Source of the DNA: Holothuria scabra
Lineage: Eukaryota > Echinodermata > Holothuroidea > Aspidochirotida > Holothuriidae
Length of the DNA: 64,000 bases
NCBI GenBank assembly: GCA_037179385.1
Contig: CM074187.1
Span: 3,100,001-3,164,000 of the forward strand
Reading direction: 5' to 3'
Under the pieces are notes generated by a model, which was given only the letters and a program-made list of their open reading frames with translations, was not told where the DNA came from and ran no database searches. The position numbers were made by a program, and so were the translations under genes. Shown here piece after piece: positions 15,511 through 25,974 of the stretch. Positions within the stretch are counted from its first letter, which is position 1, and each line of letters begins with the position of its first letter.

Positions 15511-15870
15511 AGCGGCTCATTGAGTTGATATCGATAACTTAATGAGAGTCTCAAAGGGTCACTACCACATAACAATGCTTACAGTTAGCATAACAAGTCA
15601 AGTTTCAAGTCCAAAAGTCACAGAAAACGCTAAAATTTTGAATTTTCTAGTGTCCTGACTTGTAACGGTTTTGTACATAATTTGAAAAAGTGTCTGGTCA
15701 CGAATTTATGAAAACCGAATTGAATCGTTAATTACTCAATCATAAAACAGTTATTTGTATGTTGGGTACGGAGATTACCTAAGGTTGACCATTTGTCATA
15801 GGTATGTGAAGGAAAGTTAACAGGTTTGGAAAAATTTGTTGAATTTCATGAACCAACTCAATGAGCCGCT
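15511..15870 (-). mobile_element. TTAA MITE, family 1, copy 2 (360 bp, inverted)
   Basis: Flanked by TTAA (15507-15510 and 15871-15874). Its reverse complement matches copy 1 along its whole length; the first 40 or so bases are identical. The termini are the intact pair AGCGGCTCATTGAGTTG and its complement. Confidence 0.9.
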
Positions 15871-15874
15871 TTAA

Positions 15875-16270
15875 AGTCAATAGCTTTACCAGTATTTGAG
15901 TTTAATGGTTTCATTAGTGTTATGCAGCACATAGTTAAATAAGGAATGAATCGACCAAGTTTCTAAAAATATGGGTGAATGTTAAAATGCAAAATAAACT
16001 GAGAAAAGTGTATACACCGTAAGAGAAGATATTGCTTGTTTGGAAGCTTCACGATTTAATTTTTTTAGCGTTCTTACTTTAAAACTTTAAAAGGATTATA
16101 AATGTAAAGTTAATGATTCAATACCCGTATACACATTGAGAGTTTGTAACATCATCCTTTATGGTCAAATGTGTAAACTTAATTGACAGGATATATATAA
16201 CAATATATTTCAATGAAATATGTGACTTGTTCAGTGTAGTCTTTGTTGCAAACCGATGATATATGTGACT
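15875..16270. other. Unassigned AT-rich DNA
   Basis: No gene recognised; it leads into the TA tract. Confidence 0.4.
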
Positions 16271-16394
<124 letters not shown>

Positions 16395-16419
16395 AACTCA
16401 ATATTCATCGTCAACTAAA

Positions 16420-18567
16420 AATTACAAGTGATTGGCAGCCACCTAAATGTAAAGACCCTGCCTTAGAAAATTTTCATAGAAGCAGTTTCCCGTGATGTAC
16501 TAGATCAAAATCTCACACAGAAAGTTAATGATAATCTATCAAAAGGAGAACGGAAAGCACTTAACGATCTGAAAACCTTAGTTTCGGAAACAATTACTAC
16601 TCAAGATAAGGGAGGGAAATTCGTAGTAATGGATACTCTGGAGTACAATGCGAAGGTTTTGGACGAACTAGGTAATACCTCTTATTATTGTAATCTTGAT
16701 AATGATCCTACATTGTCTCATGTTGAACTAGTTTCGAACTGGGCCGATAAGTGGCTTGAACGAGGTGAAATCGACCAAAAGGTTGCAAATTGGCTAAAAA
16801 TCCTAATGCTAAGCTTGATAAAGCGTATGGCCTTATCAAGACTCACAAAGAAGGCAATCCTGTTAGACTCATTACCTCAGGTTGCGGTACTGCGATTGAA
16901 AATCTGTCTGCTTTCACCGAAATTTTTCTTAAACAACTATCGCAAAACTCTAAGTACTTTATTAAAGATACTACCGATTTTTTATGTAAGTTAAAATCAT
17001 TTTGCATTTCAACTAGAATCCCTGATGATGCCATTCTGGTTTCTTGGGATGTTAAAGCCATGTTTCCTAATATCGACAACAAATTAGGCCTCTCCATGGT
17101 GGAGAAAGTGCTAGCCTCTAGGTATCACAGTACACCCAGTACTAAATGTTTACTTGAAGCCGTTCAATTATGCCTCCTTCTTAATAATTCTATGTTCAAT
17201 GGTAACCACTTTCTTCAAACTAATGGCACTGCCATGGGGCCAAAAAATGCTTGTAGTTATGCGGATATAGCCATGACATACGTCGATGAAATTGCTAATT
17301 CGCAAGGCCCGTTTATCCCTAATAACTGGTGGCGTTATAGGGATGATATTTTTGAAATTTGGACCCATGGTGAAGCCGCCTTGAAAATTTTCACGGATTT
17401 TATCAATTCTATTTACCCTTCTTAGTTTCTTCAAACTAATGGCCCTTCTTAGTTTCTTCAAACTAATGGCACTGCCATGGGGCCAAAAAATGCTTCACGG
17501 ATTTTATCAATTCTATTTACCCTTCTATTAATTTTGTCATTCGCTCTACTAAATCCCAATTAGAATTTTTGGATGTTTTGGTCCATTTTGATAAGGGGAT
17601 ATTTCCACCCATGTTTTTTCCAAACCTACAGACGGCCACCTCTACCTTTTCACCACTGGTGCCCACCCTATTAATACTAAGAAGAGTATTCCTTATAGTA
17701 TTGCTTTACGCCTTAAGCGTATTTGTTCTAAACCTGAATATCTGAATCGGAGAATTGAAGAGTATAGTGGCTACCTCATCAGTAGAGGATATCACCCAGA
17801 TTTTGTTAAGGCCCAGTTTAATAAAGTTAATGACATCCCTCGGGAGAATTTGCTTAAACCTACTAAAAGGAGGCTTAGCAACAGACGTTTCCCCTAATTG
17901 TGGACTTTAACCCTGCCCTGCCAAATATAGGTAAGATTATTTCAAAACATCTCCCCTTACTCCACTCCTCCCCTTCACTTCAGAAACTTTTCCCAGAGCA
18001 TGCCATTTTTGGAGCCTTTCGCAAATGTAAATCGCTGAAGGACCATTTACGTAATTCCAAAAATAAAAACCGCCCGACCTCAATCGGTCAAACCACCGGT
18101 CCTTCCCTAGGCTGTCATAAGTGTACTAGAAAACGCTGTGACCTTTGTGCTAATTTTTTATTGTCCTCCACTAAGTTCCATAGTTCTAGTACTGGTAAAT
18201 TTTATCCTATTGTTGACTCTGTTTCTTGTGACAGTCGTAATGTTGTTTATCTTGCCACCTGTGTTAAATGCAATGTGCAATATGTTGATTCCTCTTCTAC
18301 TGAATTTAAGGTTCGGTTTAGAAACCATAAGTCTGATATGGTGAACGGAAAAATCGTTGCGAATTAGCGTTACATTTCTCAGGTACCTTACATTCACTAA
18401 ATGACATTAAATTCATTATCATTGAAACGATTCACTCTTCTATTAATTTGGAAGCCGTTTTGAGCAAACGGGAAGGTTATTGGATGGCTCAATTAAAAAC
18501 ACTTCAACCCTCAGGCCTAAATAAAAGAAAGGAATTTAATTCTCGCAAAAGAACCTGTTTTTTGTAG
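16420..18567 (+). pseudogene. PLE RT-endonuclease, frameshifted
   Basis: Read across frames it follows a PLE polyprotein. The N-terminal region contains NDNLSKGERKALNDLK. RT motifs follow: KAYGLIKTHKEG, VSWDVKAMFPNID (motif A, Asp present), NGTAMGPKNACSYAD and RYRDDIFEIW (motif C, both Asp present). Then come SKPTDGHLYL, the linker with CHKCTRKRCDLC, and GIY-YIG (VVYLATC...QYVD). The last tyrosine-bearing motif reads YVD instead of the YVG seen in PLE-4. Frame breaks lie near 16480, 16795, 17425-17520, 17608, 17896 and 18360. The final stop is TAG 18565-18567. It cannot make a functional protein. Confidence 0.88.
17425..17524 (+). repeat. Local template-switch rearrangement in PLE-2
   Basis: CACGGATTTTATCAATTCT occurs twice (~17392 and ~17496). 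The block TTTCTTCAAACTAATGGC recurs at ~17429 and ~17452, copied from the related RT motif region at ~17211. The second insert continues with ACTGCCATGGGGCCAAAAAA, as at the source. The joined pieces insert ~100 bp and break the frame. Confidence 0.85.
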
Positions 18568-18972
18568 TTACCCCTTTGTATTTCTACCTGAGTATTTTAC
18601 CTTCTCTTCTTCCTTGTGTCTTATTGTAGCTACTTTCTTATCCGCCTTTTATTTTGGTTTTTAGCCCTATTCAGACTTTTTAGCCATGTGTTTCCTTTTG
18701 TTTAGGCTTTTCTCTCTTGGTTTAACTCCCTTTCAATATTTTCAAATCTTTAATTGTTTAAATTTTTATCTTATTATTTCCCCCTTTTTTCTTGGACTGA
18801 TGCCCTGTACATGGCCTTTATTTTGTTTTTCTTTTGTATTTTATCTTTTTGTATTCTGACTCCCCTTTTATCCTTTTGCTTTTTCTACTAGGACCTTTAA
18901 GTTTTTACTTTTTACTCCCTTCTTGTGCATTTAACCTTGTATATAAGTGTAAATCATTTTATTGGTCATACA

Positions 18973-19014
18973 GTTGGCTGAGGAAGACTGAATAAATAGT
19001 CGAAAGCTTCCAAC
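18973..19014 (+). ncRNA. Hammerhead-like ribozyme motif of PLE-2
   Basis: Stem I GTTGG (18973-18977) pairs with CCAAC (19010-19014). The core CTGAGGA (18978-18984) fits CTGANGA exactly. One extra A follows, then stem II GACT/AGTC (18986-18989/18998-19001) with an 8-base loop, GAAA (19002-19005), GC, T and T. Hammerhead motifs are known from PLEs of many eukaryotes, where they are thought to process element RNA. Cleavage is predicted after position 17 (19009). Confidence 0.75.
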
Positions 19015-19079
19015 AACACCGTGAATCTTGTGCATGTTTTTGGTTTTTGGGTACGTAGTTGAGTATGGTATTTTCTACT

Positions 19080-19279
<200 letters not shown>

Positions 19280-19379
19280 GATAGGTGGCGTGTGTTGGAA
19301 AGTAAAGAAACCAAATAACAAAAGAACACAAAAAATGGATACATTCATTTCCAACTAAATTATAATATAAATCCGTGAA

Positions 19380-19425
19380 TACAAAATATTTCGGGCTTAA
19401 ATTACACAGCCCTTCGTCAGTTGTA
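19380..19425 (-). ncRNA. Hammerhead-like ribozyme motif of PLE-3
   Basis: In RNA order: stem I UACAA (19425-19421) with UUGUA (19384-19380), core CUGACGA (19420-19414), one extra A, stem II GGGC/GCCC with a 12-base loop, GAAA (19392-19389), UA, U and U. The layout matches PLE-2 with different stem sequences, which is covariation. It begins 57 nt after the endonuclease stop codon. Confidence 0.75.
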
Positions 19426-19481
19426 CAAAAACACTATAGTGCAAAAAAGACTGTATACACGTACTCGTTCTGCTTCCTCGC

Positions 19482-20852
19482 TTAGGTATCAACTGCTTGG
19501 GTGCCCATGAACGCCAAATCCCTATTCAGACCCGATTTATGATTGTTAAGTGAGATGATGGTTTGTAACTCACGGTTGCATCTCTGCTGAGCGCTTTTAA
19601 AATTGCCGTACAACAAGGCACACTTTAAATGGGAAAGGTTATGCTGAGGGAGATTAAAGTGTTCGGCAACCGGGAATCCAGGGTTATTCTTTCTTATGCT
19701 GAGCTTGTGATTATTGAAACGAAGTCGGAATTTTGTGGTTGTTTCGCCTATGTACGTAGCTAAGGGACATTGGGTGCACAAAAGTAAATAAACTATATTA
19801 CATGAGTCACAATCGAAGTCTCCCGGTTTTAGAGTTATACCTGAAGCATGGTGGTAAATGGTGGGGGAAAGCTCTAAATGATTGCAAACTTCGCACCGGG
19901 GTTTATTACACTTCCTGTTGCCTGTTTTGGGATTGTCTACAGTGGGAAGGGTTTTGCGAACTAACATGGCTCTAAAATTACGTGGCTGTTTATAAGCAAT
20001 CATCGGGAGGTCCCTGAAAATTTCAGAAATCGAGGGGTCAGATTTGAGTATTTCCCAAGATTTCTTGATATTGTGGGTAAGGGTGCGATTGGATGGGTGG
20101 TATGTGATGACTAAGGGAATGCGGTCACAGTTCGATTTTGTGCGATACCGAAGGAGATTATGCCTCGGTGTAGCAAGAACTTTATGAAAGTAATTGTTGA
20201 GGAGTTTATAGGGATATCCTCTGTTGAGAAAAAAGTTAACCAATTCAGTGGCCCTTTCCACAAAAATGTTATTAGTGGAGCATAAACGGCGGTACCGAAG
20301 GAACTGGCTGTAAACAATAGAGTGTTTGGTATGACGGGGGTGGAAACTATTGAAGTGGAGATACGTATGTCTGTCTGTAGGTTTAGTGTAGACGGACGTA
20401 GTGATCTTACCGTCTCCAATCATTACCAGAACATCTAAGAAGGGCAGAGTCTTAAAGGAATAATCAAAAGTAAATTTGATGGAAGGATGAAAACTGTTAG
20501 CAACATAAAAGAATTGTTTTAGATTATCCAGCCCTTTGTCCCAGATCATAAAAACGTCGTCTATATATCGTACATAGAATAAGGGTTTGTTTGAAGATTG
20601 CATCAAAATTCCCTCTTCCACATGATACATAAATATATTGGCATATGACGGTGCCATTTTTGTACCCATAGCCGTCCCATTTACCTGTAAATAATTAATG
20701 TCATTAAACTGAAAGTTATTGTGGCTCAAAATGAATCGAATTAAACTCGTTACTTCAGAGTACCCAGTGACAGAATTTTTCCTCATTAAATTTAAACAGG
20801 CCGTTGTACCTTCCTCATGGGGGAAATTTATTGGTTTACTATATACAATTGA
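19482..20852 (-). CDS. PLE reverse transcriptase and GIY-YIG endonuclease, N-terminally truncated
   Basis: The first Met is at 20786 (434 aa). The frame stays open to 20852 with recognisable RT sequence (FPHEEGTTACLNL) before a TAG. Counting from Met: NGTAMG at 36-41, YIDD (RT motif C) at 74-77, FLDVLV near 117-121, TKPTDRH at 134-140, linker CNKPRCEVC at 293-301, then CDSC, VYLLLC at 332-337, YIGE at 345-348, an Arg-rich stretch near 354-360 and a Glu in NRELQT at 406. All visible catalytic motifs are intact, but the N-terminal part with RT motif A and the fingers is missing, so it should be inactive. It may be the youngest PLE copy here. Confidence 0.88.
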   Translation of the reverse strand, partial: SIVYSKPINFPHEEGTTACLNLMRKNSVTGYSEVTSLIRFILSHNNFQFNDINYLQVNGTAMGTKMAPSYANIFMYHVEEGILMQSSNKPLFYVRYIDDVFMIWDKGLDNLKQFFYVANSFHPSIKFTFDYSFKTLPFLDVLVMIGDGKITTSVYTKPTDRHTYLHFNSFHPRHTKHSIVYSQFLRYRRLCSTNNIFVERATELVNFFLNRGYPYKLLNNYFHKVLATPRHNLLRYRTKSNCDRIPLVITYHPSNRTLTHNIKKSWEILKSDPSISEIFRDLPMIAYKQPRNFRAMLVRKTLPTVDNPKTGNRKCNKPRCEVCNHLELSPTIYHHASGITLKPGDFDCDSCNIVYLLLCTQCPLATYIGETTTKFRLRFNNHKLSIRKNNPGFPVAEHFNLPQHNLSHLKCALLYGNFKSAQQRCNRELQTIISLNNHKSGLNRDLAFMGTQAVDT

Positions 20853-20960
20853 CTATGTTGTGTCTGAGTTTAGCCTTCACCACGGGAGAAATCACGAATT
20901 TTTATCGAGGGGATGGCCAAATATAGGACCTGAATGCCGTCCGTGGGAATTTTTTGAATA

Positions 20961-23936
20961 ATTAAGTATCCTAAGATGTAAGCTAATTTGGTGCTTATAT
21001 CATTTGCAACATAAGCATCATGGATGTCATTCTTTCTGTACTATTCCAAAATATATTTTTAGAATTCGATTGGGGAATGGCGACTGTGGATGATATGAGC
21101 TGTAGGGAAAGCAGTGGATGAGCAGTTCCATGTGAGTCCTAGTCAGTGTCCAAGAGACGGGGTCCCGGAAGCCCGTGGGTTTTAAGGTGTTCGCGAGATA
21201 TTAAGGTCGCGATTTAAGGGTCATTCTATTGTCTTTACACTGGCCTAAAATTACTTCCCGGGCAACATCAAGTAAGACTTTATTGGCAAAACAGTGATAC
21301 TACTGCCAAGAGCGGATCTGCGGCAACACTCGACCAACCTCACGGCCCTCAGGCCATTTACATCATTGGTCGATCATGTATGGCTCCATTCTAGAATTTA
21401 ATCCGAGGCGTTTCTTTGCACATTTTCCAAAGTCTTCTCGACCCTCTGGCAAGGGCCGTTCGGTGTTTCTTTGTTTATTTCTTTTGATAACTGCTGTTAT
21501 AGTTTTCATGCATAGAGCTACGTAACATAACCCGTCTTTATCCGAGTTGGTTATTGAAAATGTCGGGTGTTCATATACTGCCAATTTAGCTCCTTAGATG
21601 GTTGATGGTAATCAAGCATTATGTTACATTTATATGTGCTTCAGTTTGTGCATATCTGTAACATGGCAGGTTGGTAGTATAGACAAATCATCAGTACTTC
21701 CTTCGTTAACTGTCAAATTCTATACCCGTTGAAATGCAAAACAGAAGCCCGATAAAACATTCTTAAAGGTGGAATTTCGGGGACGGGATGAGATAGCAGC
21801 AGGCAGGGTAAGTGGATGGGGAGAAGGAAGAATGTAAAAGCAATAAAACGAAACTGTGAGTATGGAAGAGGGAAAATAAAGACACAACCAGGGACATCTT
21901 AAATTACTGTCTCTCTCTCTCTCTGAAGATATTCTTTACAACTCTACATGTCACACAATGAAGAGAAACGATGTGTTGCCACCGAAGTAGTATAGTTTAA
22001 TGTAACATAATCGGTATGTCTAGGAAAAATAAAAAGTAACGAGAAATCAGTGGTGAACTGAAGGTAACTTTTGTAATGTAAAATGAAACAAAAATAAAAA
22101 CCAAAAAAAAAAAAAAAAAAAAGAAAACAAAAAGCATAATGTTAAAACTTCTTCTCGACGAGCTTCGAGGTCATTAATCTTTTGCAATCGAGGGTCCCTT
22201 TTAAAATACTTCGGAAAAGTGCAGGATGAATTTCACAGAATGATTTCCAACCCCCATTCATTCCTGGCCTGCTACTATCGATCGTTCCAGGGGTTACTGG
22301 ATCCATTTTCTCTCGTACGGAAATAAATAAATAAATGAGAAAAAACAATCAAAAAAAAGAAAAGAAAAAGAAAACAGGGACGATAGGGAAGGAAAAGAGA
22401 TAAGAGGAAATGAGAAAGAGTTTTTTTACATAACTTAATTCTTACAAAGTCGCGTGTTATCTCTGGCCTATGTATCTTTCCCCTATCATTACTCATCCTT
22501 TTCTCGGTCGCAATTAAATCGCTTAAGCTTAAGTTAGATAATAAAATATTCAATGATCAAATTGTGATTCTGTACTTTGTTTAAAACTAATGCGCATCCA
22601 GTTCCATTTAAAATATGAAAAAGTAACAATTCCGTCTCTATAGGGTACAAGTCCATGCTCTAAAACACACTTTGGCTAAATTCACATTATACCTTTACTT
22701 CTTAGATGTGAAGTAAAATATAAGGTTGTTTCGGTGTACTTGGATTTTACTTTTTTTCGGTGGGGGGGGGGGGGGGTTGTTTTATTTTGGGCTCTCGTGG
22801 AAAAAATCCTTCTATGTACTTAAAGTACAGAGAAAATATTAAATTTAGGTGCAATTGAAAACACCTCTGTACTTGGAAAGTACGATTTCTTCCAATTTTA
22901 GAAGGCATTTTGACCCCAAACTGGTTTTGGTGTGCTTTGCGTCAACTGGTCTTTCCATTCCCCTTAAGTTTAAAGTCTTATGGTTCCTTTGCGGAAATGT
23001 TATTAATCCCTCCAGAAAATTCCTCTTTAACGATATGATGAAGCCACTTTGTACAAGTTAGGTTGTCATAAAAGATGGGTAAAGAGTAATAATCGGGACT
23101 TGTTTATCTCGCATACCAAAAAGACCATTTTGGACTTACATTTTTTCCCTCGTGATCGCAATTTTGTTATTTAGTCCAGAAGTTCCGGAGTTTGTTCAAC
23201 TCTGACTGGGTGATGACGTGGATTGAAAACACTCGGTCTCTTACATAAGTTGAATGGAAACTGAAGTCGCCCCAGTTATAATTAGTACCTCGGGATATCG
23301 AGTTACAAATAGACCTATTAAATTCAGGTGATGATATTTGTTTTACTGAATAGCTCCATTCATGGAAAATAATTCCTCCGTTTGTCATTCATTGCAAAGT
23401 CTCCTCAACCCCAATATATGTTACAATTGCACTCCCTTTACCTCTCCCATAGCTGTTTCAACCCCCCTCCCCCAGTTGTGCAGTCTCAAAATATCCTGGT
23501 CAGTAAACTAGATACATGCAATGGCAGCACTCTTTGCGCATGATGAAAAATATGAGCTACTGTGCATCCTTTGAATTTGATGTGGATCAAAAGCCAGTTG
23601 GCCTTCCAATTGAGAATTTGCCCCCATTGTAAAAAGTAAAAAAATGTAGAATTGGGTGACAAGTGGCTGTGTTTAATAATGGAATAATTAAGTTCGAATA
23701 ATTATGAAAGGGGAGGACATTTGCAGGATTCAGTTGATGTAAGTCATTTAGATTTGGAATTAGCTTGTCCACAAGCTCGTTAATGGGGCCAAGGTCTAGC
23801 TATAAGCCACTGACATTTATAAGAACTTTATAGGCACCAAGACAGGAGACTTAGTGTAGACAGGAAGGCAAATACATGTCGTCTTCTAAGCATATAAGGC
23901 ATTTTCTTTACAGCGCCATCTCATTGTAGTATGGAA
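20961..23936. other. Unassigned intergenic DNA
   Basis: No gene recognised. It contains a short CT run (21909-21924), an A-rich run near 22103-22122 and a 15-base G run (22762-22776). The short open frames have no domain. Confidence 0.4.
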
Positions 23937-24209
23937 TCATTTGTCAATACTCGAGGTGAGCCCCCATGATTTGCTTGAACAACCTAATTGCAATATCTTG
24001 ATCAATTGGAAACTGTAATGACGTTTAATCAAAGCAAGAACCCAGTTGCCCTTTCTCAAAGATTCCACACACTCTTGAGAAGACTTTAAAGACGACTTTA
24101 AATACACGTCTTTTCCTGATGCCGCCTGAATAACATCATGACCGTTAAGACTGAAGGAAGCATTGATATGATGGAAACCTACATGCATTACTTTGCATTT
24201 ATCATCCAT
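23937..24209 (-). pseudogene. Non-LTR retrotransposon RT fragment (LINE relic)
   Basis: A 90-codon frame starting DDKCKVMHVG, followed by a SLNGHDV segment, a degenerate KDVYLKSSLK segment and a WVLALIKRHYSF block. This order resembles the RT thumb region of CR1/Jockey-like LINEs (a K-C-K-V-M-H-x-G core, then L-G-V and a V-L-G-L-I-x-R block). The frame is short and diverged, and no endonuclease or upstream RT motif was found nearby. The clade is not resolved. Confidence 0.6.
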
Positions 24210-24630
24210 TTACTCTATGAGTTATGTATCTACTTGACTGATCAGTTCATGGAACCTTTGGCTTCTGCACTGTAAACCGGTGTAACTTGAATAATACCTA
24301 GATTCTATTTTCTGACCTTAGGTTAACATTTACATTGACTTCCATACTTAAAAAAAAAATCAGTTTTTCTAAACTTAACCCTAACCCTAACTCCACCCTA
24401 ACCTTATTTGATAGAGATACCTTCTACACCTTAATAATTGAGTTAAGCCTATTTCTGATACTAAAACTATTCTTCTAAATGGTTCTTAATACATTAAGGT
24501 AACAGTTGTATGTAAACTTTAAGTCAACTGCCACCTTACTGCCGATTAGGCCTAATTAGTAGAAACTGTCCCCTTAAAGTACAATCCATGCGAAGTTTCA
24601 TAACAGTTGAAAAGTGTTGGTGGGGACATT

Positions 24631-24740
24631 TGTGACAAAAGTGGTGACTTCTGTTGTGACAAAAGTGGGCTCTGGTCAATACAAAAGTGGCAACCTGTGA
24701 CAAAATTGTGACAAAAGTGGTAAGCTGTGACAAAAGTGGT
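24631..24740 (+). repeat. GTGACAAAAGTGG short repeat cluster
   Basis: Five exact or near copies of GTGACAAAAGTGG within 110 bp, spaced 13-40 bp apart. Read on the minus strand they give repeated His-Phe-Cys-His peptides, which I take as a by-product and not a zinc finger. Confidence 0.8.
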
Positions 24741-25283
24741 TGCTACAATCATGTTTTGTAAATTGTTACTGTGAATAGCATTTGTCCGCATGAGTGACTG
24801 AATGTGACGCTTGCATTACGTGTACAACTTGTCTCGAGGAGGCGTATCGAATATTGATAGATTGCACATTATATATTAATTGTGATCAGGGCCCCTTATG
24901 GTAAATCCTTGAGTGTCCAATGGCGTAACTGGAAAGCTTTAGCTCTGGCGAGGTCCCAGCTAATGACCTAACGGCTCCAATTTCGGAACTCTGCAGACCA
25001 CTCATCTCATGCATGGTTGTATTTATAGTAAAGAGTGACTAGGATATGACTCCAAGAAACGAATTCTACAGTGATGCACAAATACACGTTGTTAATGCAC
25101 AGACACCAAAGAAATGACCTAGAATGATGTTAAATGTTGCCTCACTTTGCATCTGAGGGTGTGTAAATGTTCAAACACCCCTTCTTTTAGACCCTCATAG
25201 GTCGGTGATCAGGCTTTTCCATTAGCTTCCAACCAAAGTCCTGTCATGTCAGTGCAGACCGAAGACGATATGTATGTGTCATA

Positions 25284-25311
25284 CCAGGGAGGTGTCATTA
25301 TACCTCCCTGG
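25284..25311. repeat. Perfect 10-bp hairpin
   Basis: CCAGGGAGGT (25284-25293), an 8-base loop, then ACCTCCCTGG (25302-25311). The flanks also carry GTCATACC on both sides. It shares the CAGGGAG start with the hairpin at 11210. Confidence 0.8.
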
Positions 25312-25604
25312 TCATACCATACATAACATAAGACAATGTGGGCCCCAATCATTAGACTCTGACTGTTCCCCTGCTTAAAGTTCTCTGGAGTCATGCATGT
25401 GTAGGTCAGTGAAATGTTGGATGGTAAGTAATGAAGGGGTTATACCATACTTTTGTCTAACTTCAACAACATGAAGATCTAGGTCTATCGGAGGTGCCAA
25501 TGACAGAGTTTCTGCCAATGAGGAAATTAAACCTTAAAAGCTTCATTACCACATTGAGTGTAATTGCTAACACTGTTTTGCCACTTACGTTTAGTTAGTT
25601 AGTT

Positions 25605-25730
25605 GGTTAGATGGTGTTTTACCAGTTTACGGCCCAGTTTCCAACCTAATGATTCAAGTCGAGTAGGCCAGTTGTGGCTCACTGGCTTGTTTTCCCTACT
25701 CCATTGCTTATGCTTGCTTTTAGAAGAAGG
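25605..25730 (-). mobile_element. tRNA-derived SINE, head-truncated copy
   Basis: The body CGGCCCAGTTTCCAACC, then TTCAAGTCGAGTAGGCC, then CAGTTGTGGCTCACTGGC matches the SINE at 57590-57815. Its left edge borders a GTTAGTTAGTTGGTTAG stretch, which would be the 3' tail in SINE orientation. The tRNA-like head is missing. Confidence 0.65.
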
Positions 25731-25824
25731 CTTAAACTTGTTGTAGTACACTAGAACAGCAGGCGAAATTATCACAATGTGTTAAGAACGTACACGACAG
25801 CGTTGTAATCGAATCACTAGATTA

Positions 25825-25970
25825 GTGACTCGAGTCACCAGTTTTCAAACTTTTAAGTGACTCGAGTCCAGTCATTGACTCGAGTCACTGTAGTCTTTCA
25901 ATGGGGAAATTTCTCCTGAATTCTATCAAGTCACTATCATTTTGAGAGGAAGTGACTCGAGTCGTGACTT
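25825..25970. repeat. Cluster of GTGACTCGAGTCAC palindromes
   Basis: Four copies of the palindrome core TGACTCGAGTC occur at 25825-25838 (full 14-mer), 25857-25868, 25876-25888 and 25952-25963, with loose half-sites between. Related to but not identical with bZIP sites. Function unknown. Confidence 0.8.
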
Positions 25971-25974
25971 GTTA

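Larger units (their letters stand above)
19280..20855 (-). mobile_element. Penelope-like element PLE-3 (subfamily C), 5'-truncated
   Basis: Its 3' end faces the TA tract and its 5' end fades out in the RT region near 20855. The largest open PLE frame in the window lies inside. A hammerhead-like motif sits 101 nt from the TA tract. The related copy PLE-6 is at 35680-37639. Confidence 0.9.
24210..25604. other. Unassigned DNA with short repeats
   Basis: No gene. It contains a short telomere-like stretch (TTAACCCTAACCCTAAC, 24375-24391), the GTGACAAAAGTGG cluster and a perfect hairpin (both entered separately). Confidence 0.45.

Noticed and set aside
24375..24406. Telomeric repeat (CCCTAA) array
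   Set aside because: Only two and a half perfect units; too short to be an interstitial telomere.
24536..24791. His/Cys-rich minus-strand frames as zinc fingers
   Set aside because: The His-Phe-Cys-His pattern comes from the GTGACAAAAGTGG DNA repeat in two overlapping frames.
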